Of a DNA stretch of 17,287 nucleotides, positions 6,292 to 13,316 are shown piece by piece (the stretch's first letter is position 1; every line of letters starts with the position of its first letter). The DNA is taken from contig WQZR01000013.1 in NCBI GenBank assembly GCA_009780625.1, forward strand, positions 1-17,287, given 5' to 3'. The stretch is from Bacillota bacterium. GTDB lineage: Bacteria; Bacillota; Clostridia; Christensenellales; UBA1242. The notes beneath the pieces were generated by a model. The model was not told where the DNA came from, did no database searches, and saw nothing but the letters and a program-made list of their open reading frames with translations. The translations under genes and the position numbers were made by a program.

Positions 6292-8022
6292 ATGAAGACA
6301 CTCATCAGGATAATTAAATACGGCAAAAAGTGGAGTTGGGCATTTGCTCTTACTCTTTTTTCTATAACCATTCTGACACTTCTTTCTTTGGTTCTTCCAA
6401 TCGCTGTTAGGGAACTTCTAAACATTCTTACAGACATTCAAACATACGACGAACTTCCATTTGAAATCTGGGTGATTATTGGAACACTTCTTGCTGTATA
6501 TCTTGCCAAACTTATTTTCCAAGTTCTAAATCACTATTTTTCTAGATACTTTTCATACAAAACTCTTGGTGCAATCAGATGTCATATATATTCTCACCTT
6601 CAAAAACTTTCACCAAAATTCTTTCACAACAAACAAATTGGTCAAATCAGTCAACGTGTTATGGAAGACGTGGGCAGCGTTCCAAACTTGCTTGCTTGGT
6701 CGCTTCCAGAATTTTTGGTTGGAACAATCACAATCATTGGTGTAATCACCATAATGTTTGTCATAAACCCAATTCTTGCAGCGTTTGTTGTTGCACCGCT
6801 TCCAGTTCTTTTGTTTATTGCAATCTTCCAAAGAAAGATGGCAAAGCATTGGGATAAGGTTCGAAAACTTCTTGGCGGAATGTATGGCATGCTTTCAGAC
6901 AACCTTCAAGGAATGAAAGAAATTCAATCCTTTGGAAAACAAGAATACGAGCAAAACAAATTTAGTGAACTTACCGAAGAGATTCACAAGAACTCTCTAT
7001 ATGCAACCAGATGGGGCGCAACCCTAAGACCACTTATGGAACTCATGCAAGGCATAGGAACCGTGCTTCTTGTTGTGGTTGGTGCATATCTTGCCATGAA
7101 CGGAATTATTGAAGACGTTGGAGATATTGTCGCTTTCCTTATGTATATAGGAATTTTGTACGTGCCAGTTGCAGGAATAGCCCGTGTTGTGGAAGACGCA
7201 ACAAACGTGATTACAAACCTAAAAAGAACATTTGAATATCTAGACTACGAAAGCGATGTTGTTGAAAAACCAGATGCAATCACTGTTGGGCAACTTAAGG
7301 GAGATGTTGAATTTAAAAACGTAACCTTTGGTTATAACGATGTGAAAGTTCTAAGTGAAATTTCTTTCAAAGCAAACGCTGGTCAGATGATTGCTCTTGT
7401 TGGGGAAACGGGTGCAGGCAAAACAACAATCGCAGCGTTGATTTCCAGGTTCTATGATGTAAACGAAGGAGCAATCACAATCGACGGAATAGACATCAGA
7501 GATATGACGCTCGAAAGTCTAAGAAACAACATAAGCATTGTTCTTCAAGATGTATTCTTGTTTAATGGAACAATTTTCGAAAACATTGCCTACGGCAGTG
7601 CAACAACTCCAACAGAAGAAGAAATTATTGCGGTTGCAAAGTTTGCATGCATTCACGATTTTATAGACAGCCTTGCGGATAAATATCAAACAAGAATTGG
7701 AGAGCGTGGTGTTCGTCTTTCAGGTGGGCAAAAACAAAGACTTGCAATTGCAAGGGCACTGCTTAGAAATGCACCAATTCTTCTTTTGGACGAAGCAACA
7801 TCTTCAATCGACAACACAACAGAAAAAGAAATTCAACAAGCAATCGAAAAACTTTCACAAGATAAATCAAAAACAATTGTTGTCATTGCACACAGACTTT
7901 CAACAATCGAAAAAGCAGACAAGATTTTATACATAAAAGACACAAAGATTGTTGAAGAAGGCTCACACAAACAACTGATTAAGAAAAACGGTGCATATGC
8001 TAAACTTAGACAGAGCAAATGA
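6292..8022 (+). CDS. ABC exporter, fused membrane and ATPase half-transporter
   Basis: The 576-residue protein has the half-transporter layout of MsbA/LmrA-type exporters. About six membrane spans lie in residues 15-300, then the nucleotide-binding domain from about 337. Walker A is GETGAGKT (371-378), the Q-loop Gln419 lies in IVLQD, the signature is LSGGQ (476-480), Walker B is ILLLDE (496-501) and the H-loop is His534. All catalytic residues are present, so it should hydrolyse ATP as a homodimer, or as a heterodimer with a partner encoded elsewhere. The cargo cannot be told from sequence. An in-frame stop lies 15 bases upstream, so ATG 6292 is the first possible start; it has no ribosome binding site. 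Its TGA overlaps the next start by four bases (ATGA). Confidence 0.95.
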   Translation: MKTLIRIIKYGKKWSWAFALTLFSITILTLLSLVLPIAVRELLNILTDIQTYDELPFEIWVIIGTLLAVYLAKLIFQVLNHYFSRYFSYKTLGAIRCHIYSHLQKLSPKFFHNKQIGQISQRVMEDVGSVPNLLAWSLPEFLVGTITIIGVITIMFVINPILAAFVVAPLPVLLFIAIFQRKMAKHWDKVRKLLGGMYGMLSDNLQGMKEIQSFGKQEYEQNKFSELTEEIHKNSLYATRWGATLRPLMELMQGIGTVLLVVVGAYLAMNGIIEDVGDIVAFLMYIGILYVPVAGIARVVEDATNVITNLKRTFEYLDYESDVVEKPDAITVGQLKGDVEFKNVTFGYNDVKVLSEISFKANAGQMIALVGETGAGKTTIAALISRFYDVNEGAITIDGIDIRDMTLESLRNNISIVLQDVFLFNGTIFENIAYGSATTPTEEEIIAVAKFACIHDFIDSLADKYQTRIGERGVRLSGGQKQRLAIARALLRNAPILLLDEATSSIDNTTEKEIQQAIEKLSQDKSKTIVVIAHRLSTIEKADKILYIKDTKIVEEGSHKQLIKKNGAYAKLRQSK

Positions 8023-8333
8023 AGAGAGAGTCATTCACAGAAACATGGGGGCTAGTCTTAGTTAACCTTAGAGAAGAAGGGCATTTCACTGCCTATTCTT
8101 CTGGTGGTTTTGTTTGGGGTGGAGAGATTGAAGCAAAAAAAATAACGGCGTTCACTTCCAAAATAGAAGCGGAGTTTTTAAACAAAAACAAAGAGATTAT
8201 AGAAGAAGCTTTATATCAAGCAACGGGAAGAAGTTTAAGTTTTACAGCCATCGAAAAAGTGAAGGTAAAGGAGTTGACCAAAGCCGAAGTACTAAGAGAA
8301 ATCTTTGGTGAAAAGGTTAGGGTGAAAAAATAA
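8019..8333 (+). CDS. Small protein resembling the DnaX (tau) C-terminal domain
   Basis: The 104-residue soluble protein overlaps the ABC gene by four bases. Its pattern is TWGLVLVNLREEGHFTAY, a hydrophobic strand, NKNKEIIEEALYQATG, and a terminal LREIFGEKVRVKK. This resembles the region after the clamp-loader core in DNA polymerase III gamma/tau of Firmicutes, where a W..vL..L helix, an n...i..al..G helix and a final l...FG..v.ik stretch occur. Here it stands alone, with no ATPase part nearby. The match is by eye and distant, so treat the product as hypothetical. Mini-RNase III follows four bases later. Confidence 0.8.
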   Translation: MKRESFTETWGLVLVNLREEGHFTAYSSGGFVWGGEIEAKKITAFTSKIEAEFLNKNKEIIEEALYQATGRSLSFTAIEKVKVKELTKAEVLREIFGEKVRVKK

Positions 8334-8337
8334 ATCT

Positions 8338-8772
8338 ATGATAGAATTGAAGCCTATGACAACACTCACAGAAGAAGCAGCAAAACAAAAAAGAAGCCTA
8401 AATCTGGCGTTCATCGGCGATGCATATTTCAGTCTTAGAATAAAAGAACATTTCATTATGGAGCAGTTCGAAACCAAAACTGAAAACCTACACAAAGAAT
8501 CGGCAAAGATTATCAAGGCAGAATTTCAAGCTAAGATTTTTAGGTTTATTCTAGACAAACTTACAGAGAACGAAAAAGAAGTTGCGGCTAGAGCAAAGAA
8601 CCAAACATCAAACAACATTGCAAAAAACGCAACACGAACAGATTATAAAATTGCGACTGCATTCGAAGCAGTTGTTGGTTTCAACTTTTTGACAGGAAAT
8701 GAAAAGAGACTTGAGCAAATTGTTAAGTGGGCGATTGAAGTTAAAAAAGAAATGGACAGAGAACAAAAATAG
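8338..8772 (+). CDS. mrnC: Mini-ribonuclease III
   Basis: MrnC is a dimeric RNase III catalytic domain without a double-strand-binding domain; in Bacillus it trims the 23S rRNA precursor ends. The 144-residue protein keeps LAFIGDAYFSLRIKEHF (23-39) with catalytic Asp28, the ENLHKESAKIIKAEFQA segment, the family-specific RAKNQTSNNIAKNA stretch (85-98) and the second acidic site in ATAFEAVVGFNFL (Glu110). The start at 8338 has only a weak, distant AGGTTAGGG; ATG at 8356 is an alternative that would still keep all motifs. It shares a cluster with rlmB, another 23S rRNA maturation enzyme. Confidence 0.92.
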   Translation: MIELKPMTTLTEEAAKQKRSLNLAFIGDAYFSLRIKEHFIMEQFETKTENLHKESAKIIKAEFQAKIFRFILDKLTENEKEVAARAKNQTSNNIAKNATRTDYKIATAFEAVVGFNFLTGNEKRLEQIVKWAIEVKKEMDREQK

Positions 8773-8780
8773 TCCATAAA

Positions 8781-8789
8781 TGATATAAT
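8781..8789 (+). promoter_or_regulatory. Extended -10 promoter before the DUF4190-like gene
   Basis: TGATATAAT (hexamer 8784-8789) starts nine bases after the mrnC stop and lies 20 bases before ATG 8810, with AAAGGAG between. It is the third exact copy of this nine-base motif at gene starts in the window. Confidence 0.6.
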
Positions 8790-8809
8790 CAGTCAAAGGA
8801 GTTTTAAAG

Positions 8810-9124
8810 ATGGCAGATAAAATTAAAGTTGAAGTTTATGAAAGTGAAAGAGACTATGTCGGGCACCAAATGGGTAAAAGCATCGTGGCAAAAACAGGTG
8901 CGAATAAAATTGCAAGACCGGCAATAACATTTAGTTTGGTTTTCTTTATTCCATTTATTCCTCTTATTGGAATGATTCTTGGAATTGTTGCACTAACTAG
9001 GTCAAGTAAACTTGGTGGTCGTGGAGTTTCAATAGCATCAATAATTCTAGGACTGGCACTTACTGTTTTTCATGTATGGATTGTGATAGAAATCATAACA
9101 GTACTAATGGATATATTTAGTTAA
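8810..9124 (+). CDS. DUF4190-like small membrane protein
   Basis: The 104-residue protein has a hydrophilic N-terminus (about 35 residues) and two membrane segments, about 38-62 and 76-100. The core, FIPLIGMILGIVALTRSSKLGGRGVSIASIILGLAL, has the LGIvAL..s...G.G.siA.iilG pattern of the DUF4190 family. The function of that family is not known. AAAGGAG lies ten bases before the ATG. The gene has its own promoter-like TGATATAAT and is followed directly by a terminator, so it may be transcribed alone as well as by readthrough from mrnC. Confidence 0.85.
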   Translation: MADKIKVEVYESERDYVGHQMGKSIVAKTGANKIARPAITFSLVFFIPFIPLIGMILGIVALTRSSKLGGRGVSIASIILGLALTVFHVWIVIEIITVLMDIFS

Positions 9125-9149
9125 AAAAACGGCGAAAAGCCGTTTTTTT
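9123..9149 (+). terminator. Intrinsic terminator after the DUF4190-like gene
   Basis: The hairpin ACGGC-GAAAA-GCCGT is flanked by A7 and T7 runs. Its A run begins inside the TAA stop codon of the preceding gene. Confidence 0.93.
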
Positions 9150-9178
9150 AATTTCGAAAAATTATTTTTCAAAAACCC

Positions 9179-9207
9179 TTGCAATATATTTTTGCATGTG
9201 ATATGAT
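9179..9207 (+). promoter_or_regulatory. Near-consensus promoter of the 69-aa protein
   Basis: The -35 TTGCAA (9179-9184), a 17-bp spacer and the -10 TATGAT (9202-9207) with an upstream TG make the best-formed promoter in the window. Transcription should start near 9214, leaving a leader of about 50 bases. Confidence 0.7.
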
Positions 9208-9262
9208 GCGGGCAGAAATATATTTTTTGTATTTTAATAAAGGAAAAAGGAAGTTTTTTGGT

Positions 9263-9472
9263 ATGGAGTGCATCCAAGAAGTTGTAACGATTGAAGAAGT
9301 TCAAGAAGTTAAAGAATCTAATATCGAGCAACTAAAAAAAGTTAAAGTCGGCAGCTTTTTAAGCAACCTAGAAAGAGAAAGAAGAGACTATAGAGAAGAC
9401 TGGGGTCTTCCTGTAGACACTTTCGAAGAGTGCGAGAGAAGACATATGCGTGGAGGAAAGATTACTTGGTAA
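9263..9472 (+). CDS. Small charged hypothetical protein
   Basis: I place the start at ATG 9263, ten bases after AGGAAG, giving 69 residues. A longer frame opens at TTG 9179, but that lies in the promoter. The protein is highly charged, with VTIEEVQEVKESNIEQLKKVKV near the start (helical, Glu/Lys-rich). A distinctive second half follows: FLSNLERERRDYREDWG, then a short PVDTFEECERRH segment and a C-terminal Trp. No membrane segment, signal or known motif is seen. The strong promoter and terminators on both sides suggest a well-expressed single-gene unit. Function is not recognised. Confidence 0.65.
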   Translation: MECIQEVVTIEEVQEVKESNIEQLKKVKVGSFLSNLERERRDYREDWGLPVDTFEECERRHMRGGKITW

Positions 9473-9508
9473 TCTTTTTCACTGCGATTTAAATATATAA
9501 TGGTGCAC

Positions 9509-9534
9509 AAAAAAAACGGCACCGCCGTTTTTTT
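9509..9534. terminator. Bidirectional terminator between the 69-aa gene and dnaN
   Basis: The hairpin ACGGC-ACC-GCCGT has an A run on the left and a T run on the right, so it works for both converging genes. Confidence 0.9.
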
Positions 9535-9541
9535 ATTATCT

Positions 9542-10642
9542 TTAAGCCAATCTAACCGGAAGAATAAGATATAAATAGTCGCCATCACCTTCTGGTCTGA
9601 TGATGCATGGGTCAACCTTTGTTTCAAGACTCATTTCAACAAAACCTTCTGGCATGTTTTTGATTGCGTCAAGAAGATATTTTGCATTAAACGCAATGCT
9701 TAAATCATTCTTGTTTGTTTTTGCAGTCACAACTTCCTTAATCTCACCGCGTTCAGAATTTGATGTAATCACAATTTGCCCATCAGTGATTTCAAGTTTG
9801 ATGATGTTGCTTCTTTCAATTCTAGAAAGAAGTGAAGCTCTTTCAATCGCTTCTTCAAAGTGCTCTCTGTTTAGTGTAACTTTTGCAGATTGGTTTTGAG
9901 GAATAATTCGTTTATAGTTGATAAAGTCGCCATCAATAAGTCTTGTTAGAATAACAGTCTCTTTAAGTTCTGCCATCAAATAGTTTTTTTGAATTTTAAT
10001 TTTCACACCAGCATCTGTGTCTTCTAGAAGTTTATGAATTTCAGTCAAGCTTCTTGATGGAATGATTGCAGAAGTTTGTGCTGTTGATTTCGTGATTGGC
10101 TTTTCAATTTTTGAAAGTCTGAAACCATCAAGCGAAACAGCAGTCAAAGACTTTTCTTCAACTTCAAAAAGAACACCTTTAAAAACTGGTTTAGAATCAT
10201 CAAGTGCAACAGACACAAGAGTTTTTGAAATTATGTCTTTCAAATCTTTTTGCTTAAGTTGGAAATATTCTGCATTCTCAATTTTCTTGAAGTTTGGAAA
10301 CTCCAAAACGTTATAGCAAGAAATAAGTCCAGTGCTTTCGCCATAAGAAATTCTTAGTTGGTTTTTTTCTGTAAGCAAACATTCAACGTTCATATTTGTA
10401 AGTCTTCTTACAAATTCAGAAAAAAGTTTTCCAGGAACAAGTGCCTCGCCTTCTTCAAAAATTTCTGCTGTGATTGTTTTTTCAATGGCAAGTTCTAGGT
10501 CGGTTGCTGTCAATGTAAGTGTGCCATTTTCCGCAACAAGCTTAACTCCTTCCAAAACTGTGCCAACGCCTTTTGTGCTGCAAGCTTTAATAACTTTGCT
10601 CAGTGCGTCATTTAAATCTAATCCTTTACAAACAAACTTCAT
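9542..10642 (-). CDS. dnaN: DNA polymerase III beta subunit (sliding clamp)
   Basis: The beta clamp is a ring-shaped dimer that tethers the replicative polymerase to DNA and binds many repair and replication partners. The 366-residue protein has the usual length and three-domain pattern. It starts MKFVCKGLDLNDAL, contains the domain-I features GVKLVAENGTLTLTATDLELAI and GKLFSEFVRRL, the domain-II motif FKGVLFEVEEKSLTAVSLDGFRL, and ends in YLYLILPVRLA with the conserved PVRL at the C-terminus. GGAG lies 12 bases before the ATG. It is usually found between dnaA and recF, but neither is here: it faces a small unknown gene and diverges from a beta-propeller-like gene. No DnaA boxes were seen in the upstream gap, so this is not an obvious origin. 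Confidence 0.97.
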   Translation of the reverse strand: MKFVCKGLDLNDALSKVIKACSTKGVGTVLEGVKLVAENGTLTLTATDLELAIEKTITAEIFEEGEALVPGKLFSEFVRRLTNMNVECLLTEKNQLRISYGESTGLISCYNVLEFPNFKKIENAEYFQLKQKDLKDIISKTLVSVALDDSKPVFKGVLFEVEEKSLTAVSLDGFRLSKIEKPITKSTAQTSAIIPSRSLTEIHKLLEDTDAGVKIKIQKNYLMAELKETVILTRLIDGDFINYKRIIPQNQSAKVTLNREHFEEAIERASLLSRIERSNIIKLEITDGQIVITSNSERGEIKEVVTAKTNKNDLSIAFNAKYLLDAIKNMPEGFVEMSLETKVDPCIIRPEGDGDYLYLILPVRLA

Positions 10643-10675
10643 CTCTAAATCTTTCTCCTATTCGTATTATCTTAT

Positions 10676-10684
10676 ATTCTACCA
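10676..10684 (-). promoter_or_regulatory. Candidate extended -10 promoter of dnaN
   Basis: On the minus strand TGGTAGAAT (hexamer TAGAAT at 10681-10676) lies 33 bases before the dnaN start. No clear -35 is seen. The rest of the 139-bp gap is AT-rich, with no DnaA boxes. Confidence 0.4.
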
Positions 10685-10781
10685 TATTATCGTTAATAAG
10701 AAAAGAAGTAAACCCAATTTGCTTTTTAATAATTCAAATTTTTGGTAATATTATAAATACGAGAGTAGAGGGAGTTTTTTT

Positions 10782-12284
10782 GTGTCTAGAGTTTGGTTTT
10801 CAATTATAGGGTTTCTAAGACGCGTTTGGCGTGGGATAGTGAAGCGTACTTGGCTTAAAATAACACTTGTGTGCGTGATTATCGCAAGTCTTTTGGCGGG
10901 TCTTGGGGTAGGTATATACTACTGGTTTTTTCACGAACCACCACTTGTGACAGGCGGACCTCCTGCAAACGCAGCGGTTGTTGGAAACGGCGGCATGGCG
11001 GTTATGAAAGGCGAATGGATTTTCTTTGTAAACGGCTGGGAAGGAATGTATGACGGCAACCACAGAGATAACAGGTTTGGAGATGTCAGACGTTCTGGAA
11101 TATATAGAGTTAAAGCAGTTGGGCAGAGTTATCACATAGAAGACGGAGTTTTGGAGTTTACACACGGAACACCAAATGTGGACGAAGCGGGAAGCATTAT
11201 TGGTGCAGAGCTTGTTGTTCCAATCAAGGTGGGGCACGAGTTTGGTGGATTCTATATTTTTAGAGATTTAATTTACTATGCAACATTTGGAAACAGAGTT
11301 TCAAGACAAGGTGTTGAACAACTAAACGAATTAGATTTAAACAGAGTTAGAACAAACGGAACCAAAAACGAAACAATTGCAACCATTAAAGATTTTGGTC
11401 ACGAAGAAAGCAGCCAATGGGGATTCTATTATCACAACAACCAAGTTTATGGACTTGCGTTCAACGGACAAGAACTTGTTCTGACAGTTGGTGGAAAAGA
11501 GGAAAGAAGAGTCAGTGGTGTTTCGAGCATTCACATGCCACGCGTAAGCGAGTGGTTCCCAGGCAAAACATTTACAGCAAGTGAAAACATCACATATTTT
11601 ACAACGGAATTTGGAAGCAAGTTATATAGATATGTTCCGGGAAGTAAGCGTTTTGAAGAGTTGAACGCAAACTTTGGTGGTGGAAGAATTCTTGGCATGG
11701 CAAACAACCATATGATTTTTGCAAGAAACGATGGGCAAATCACAAGCATCTTCCAATATGGAAAACACACTCGTCTATTTGAAGCAACATCAGCAGACAC
11801 ATTCTATATTATGAGCGCAGGGCACATCATTCACCAAAAAGGTGTTGGGAGTGTGTTTATCAGAAGGGCAAACGATTTGGCGGTTGAACATCACATGCCA
11901 AACTTCTCAGTTTCACTATCTGCAATTGCTTTTAGTGACAGAGAATATATCTACTATTTTGAAGGTGGCGAAATGGGCGGCATGGCTGTGAAGAGATTTA
12001 ACGTTATGACAATAGAAGAAGAAATTGTTTTCAGTGGGTCTTTCACCGTGCTTAAAGATGAAATCTTCGAAACAAGAACATCAGAAGTTTTGGTAAACAG
12101 AAACAGCCTACACTTCGATGGAACTCATATATATTTCTTCAGAAAAAATTCACCAGAAGATTTTGTGAGAACAAATTTCTATCTAAGCAGGGTGAGGGTG
12201 ACAGCAGACTTCGATAGCATATATAACCACCAAATGCTTGCAAGAAAATTTGGAGACGACAGAAGATTTATAGAAAAAGAATAA
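10782..12284 (+). CDS. Membrane-anchored extracytoplasmic protein, probable beta-propeller
   Basis: The 500-residue protein starts at GTG with GGAG eight bases upstream. A basic N-terminus (RRVWRGIVKRTW) leads into one membrane span at about 25-49 (ITLVCVIIASLLAGLGVGIYYWFF). This is followed by about 450 residues likely outside the cell. The outer part shows repeated short strands of the type ..(I/Y)YF.., for example GEWIFFVNGW, FGGFYIFRDLIYYATF, ENITYFTTEFGSKLYRY, DREYIYYFEGG and GTHIYFFRKN. They are spaced like blades of a beta-propeller of the DUF5050 kind. No catalytic motif is seen. The gene is monocistronic, with a terminator directly after it. Confidence 0.85.
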   Translation: MSRVWFSIIGFLRRVWRGIVKRTWLKITLVCVIIASLLAGLGVGIYYWFFHEPPLVTGGPPANAAVVGNGGMAVMKGEWIFFVNGWEGMYDGNHRDNRFGDVRRSGIYRVKAVGQSYHIEDGVLEFTHGTPNVDEAGSIIGAELVVPIKVGHEFGGFYIFRDLIYYATFGNRVSRQGVEQLNELDLNRVRTNGTKNETIATIKDFGHEESSQWGFYYHNNQVYGLAFNGQELVLTVGGKEERRVSGVSSIHMPRVSEWFPGKTFTASENITYFTTEFGSKLYRYVPGSKRFEELNANFGGGRILGMANNHMIFARNDGQITSIFQYGKHTRLFEATSADTFYIMSAGHIIHQKGVGSVFIRRANDLAVEHHMPNFSVSLSAIAFSDREYIYYFEGGEMGGMAVKRFNVMTIEEEIVFSGSFTVLKDEIFETRTSEVLVNRNSLHFDGTHIYFFRKNSPEDFVRTNFYLSRVRVTADFDSIYNHQMLARKFGDDRRFIEKE

Positions 12285-12308
12285 AAGAACGCCCAACGGC
12301 GTTTTTTG
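12285..12308 (+). terminator. Intrinsic terminator of the beta-propeller gene
   Basis: ACGCC-CAAC-GGCGT (12289-12302) is followed by a T run and starts four bases after the stop codon. Confidence 0.88.
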
Positions 12309-12389
12309 TTTATCATGGTAAACTCATTATATGAAAGAGAAAACAAAGAAAGAAGAAAAAGAAGAAGAAGTTGAATTTAAACAGTGATA

Positions 12390-12418
12390 TTGCCAATAAA
12401 CATATATTGTGTTAAACT
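12390..12418 (+). promoter_or_regulatory. Promoter of purC
   Basis: The -35 TTGCCA (12390-12395), a 17-bp spacer and the -10 TAAACT (12413-12418) place the transcript start close to 12425, inside the following inverted repeat. Confidence 0.55.
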
Positions 12419-12423
12419 TTTAT

Positions 12424-12442
12424 GTAATTAGAGTTTAATTAC
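12424..12442 (+). repeat. Inverted repeat at the purC transcription start, possible operator
   Basis: GTAATTA-GAGTT-TAATTAC is a perfect 7-bp dyad. It begins about six bases after the -10 and ends shortly before AAAGGGG. It could be a repressor site or a weak 5' stem. The binding protein is unknown, and an all-AT dyad may occur by chance. Confidence 0.35.
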
Positions 12443-12456
12443 TAGAAAGGGGAAAC

Positions 12457-13281
12457 ATGAGTAAAACAGACACGGTGTCACTTGAACAATATATGGCACA
12501 ACAAGAAAAAACAGCTAGGGAACTTTTTAAAGAAAAAGGCGCAAAGTTTTTGGCAATGGGAAAAACAAAAGCAGTTGGGCTTCTGCCTGATGGCAATGTG
12601 GTTATGAAGTTCTTAGACAGTTTCACAGGAACTGCAGGAGTGAAAGATGGTGGCGGAAACGAGGTGGCGGGGCATATGCAAGGTCTAGGTTATATGAACC
12701 TGATGACAACTTGGAAAATTTTTAAGATGATGGAAGAGATTGGAATTCCAACTCAAAACATATCTATAGATGAGGCGAACAACCTCCTTATTGCAAAACA
12801 TGTTGTGCTTCTTGGAAAAGGTATGCCATTTGAAAAAGATGGCGAAGAACACACAAGCGGCGGAATTGAAGTTATTGGAAGAAACATTGCAATGGGAAGT
12901 TATCTAAAAAGAAACCCAGATGTTGCAAATGGTGCAATTCTAACTCAGCTTGATGGAATGTGTATGGTTGAAACATCTGTCAAGAATGATGCAGCGGGTG
13001 ACCCAATCTTTGATTCACAATACTTTATAGACTCTTTATATGTGCTGCAAGAAGATTTAGAAGAAGCAATCAACATGACAAAACAAGGCGTTCTGCTTCT
13101 GACAGAAAGATTTGCAAAACAAGGACTTACATTTGCAGACACAAAATTTGAGTTTGGGCACGATAGAGAAAATAATGTTATTCTTGTGGACGAAATTTCA
13201 ACAGGAACATCAAGAGTGCTTCATGCAGACGGAAAAAAAGCGACCGAGCAAGAAGTATACGAAGCAGTTATGAGAATGTAA
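12457..13281 (+). CDS. purC: SAICAR synthetase, divergent short type
   Basis: PurC joins CAIR and aspartate with ATP to give SAICAR in purine synthesis. The 274-residue protein has the fold's landmarks: GKTK (35-38) in place of the usual GK.Kd.y, a long helix region, IEVIGRNIAMGSYLKR (137-152), KNDAAGDP (176-183), then GLTFADTKFEFG (223-234) and VDEISTGTSRV (244-254). In the standard enzyme the last motif is DE...PDSSR; here PD is replaced by TG, with Arg253 kept. This agrees with a divergent Firmicutes subgroup (DEISGGN.RV-like). A good ribosome binding site (AAAGGGG) precedes the ATG. No other pur gene is in the window. Family is sure; activity on the standard substrate is likely but not proven. 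Confidence 0.88.
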   Translation: MSKTDTVSLEQYMAQQEKTARELFKEKGAKFLAMGKTKAVGLLPDGNVVMKFLDSFTGTAGVKDGGGNEVAGHMQGLGYMNLMTTWKIFKMMEEIGIPTQNISIDEANNLLIAKHVVLLGKGMPFEKDGEEHTSGGIEVIGRNIAMGSYLKRNPDVANGAILTQLDGMCMVETSVKNDAAGDPIFDSQYFIDSLYVLQEDLEEAINMTKQGVLLLTERFAKQGLTFADTKFEFGHDRENNVILVDEISTGTSRVLHADGKKATEQEVYEAVMRM

Positions 13282-13287
13282 AACAAC

Positions 13288-13313
13288 AAAAAAAACGGCA
13301 ATGCCGTTTTTTT
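13288..13313. terminator. Bidirectional terminator between purC and the convergent gene
   Basis: ACGGC-AAT-GCCGT is flanked by A8 and T7 runs. It has the same stem as the terminators at 9123 and 9509. Confidence 0.92.
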
Positions 13314-13316
13314 GTT

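Noticed and set aside
9179..9262. Longer N-terminus of the 69-aa protein from TTG 9179
   Set aside because: This TTG is the first part of the -35 hexamer and would lie upstream of the expected transcript start; a ribosome binding site supports ATG 9263.
10643..10781. Replication origin beside dnaN
   Set aside because: No DnaA boxes, DnaA-trio-like repeats or dnaA gene were seen; the gap is short and only AT-rich.
12331..12387. An 18-residue Lys/Glu-rich open frame starting at ATG 12331
   Set aside because: There is no ribosome binding site, the sequence is a low-complexity AG-rich run, and it stops just before the purC promoter; chance is the simplest explanation.
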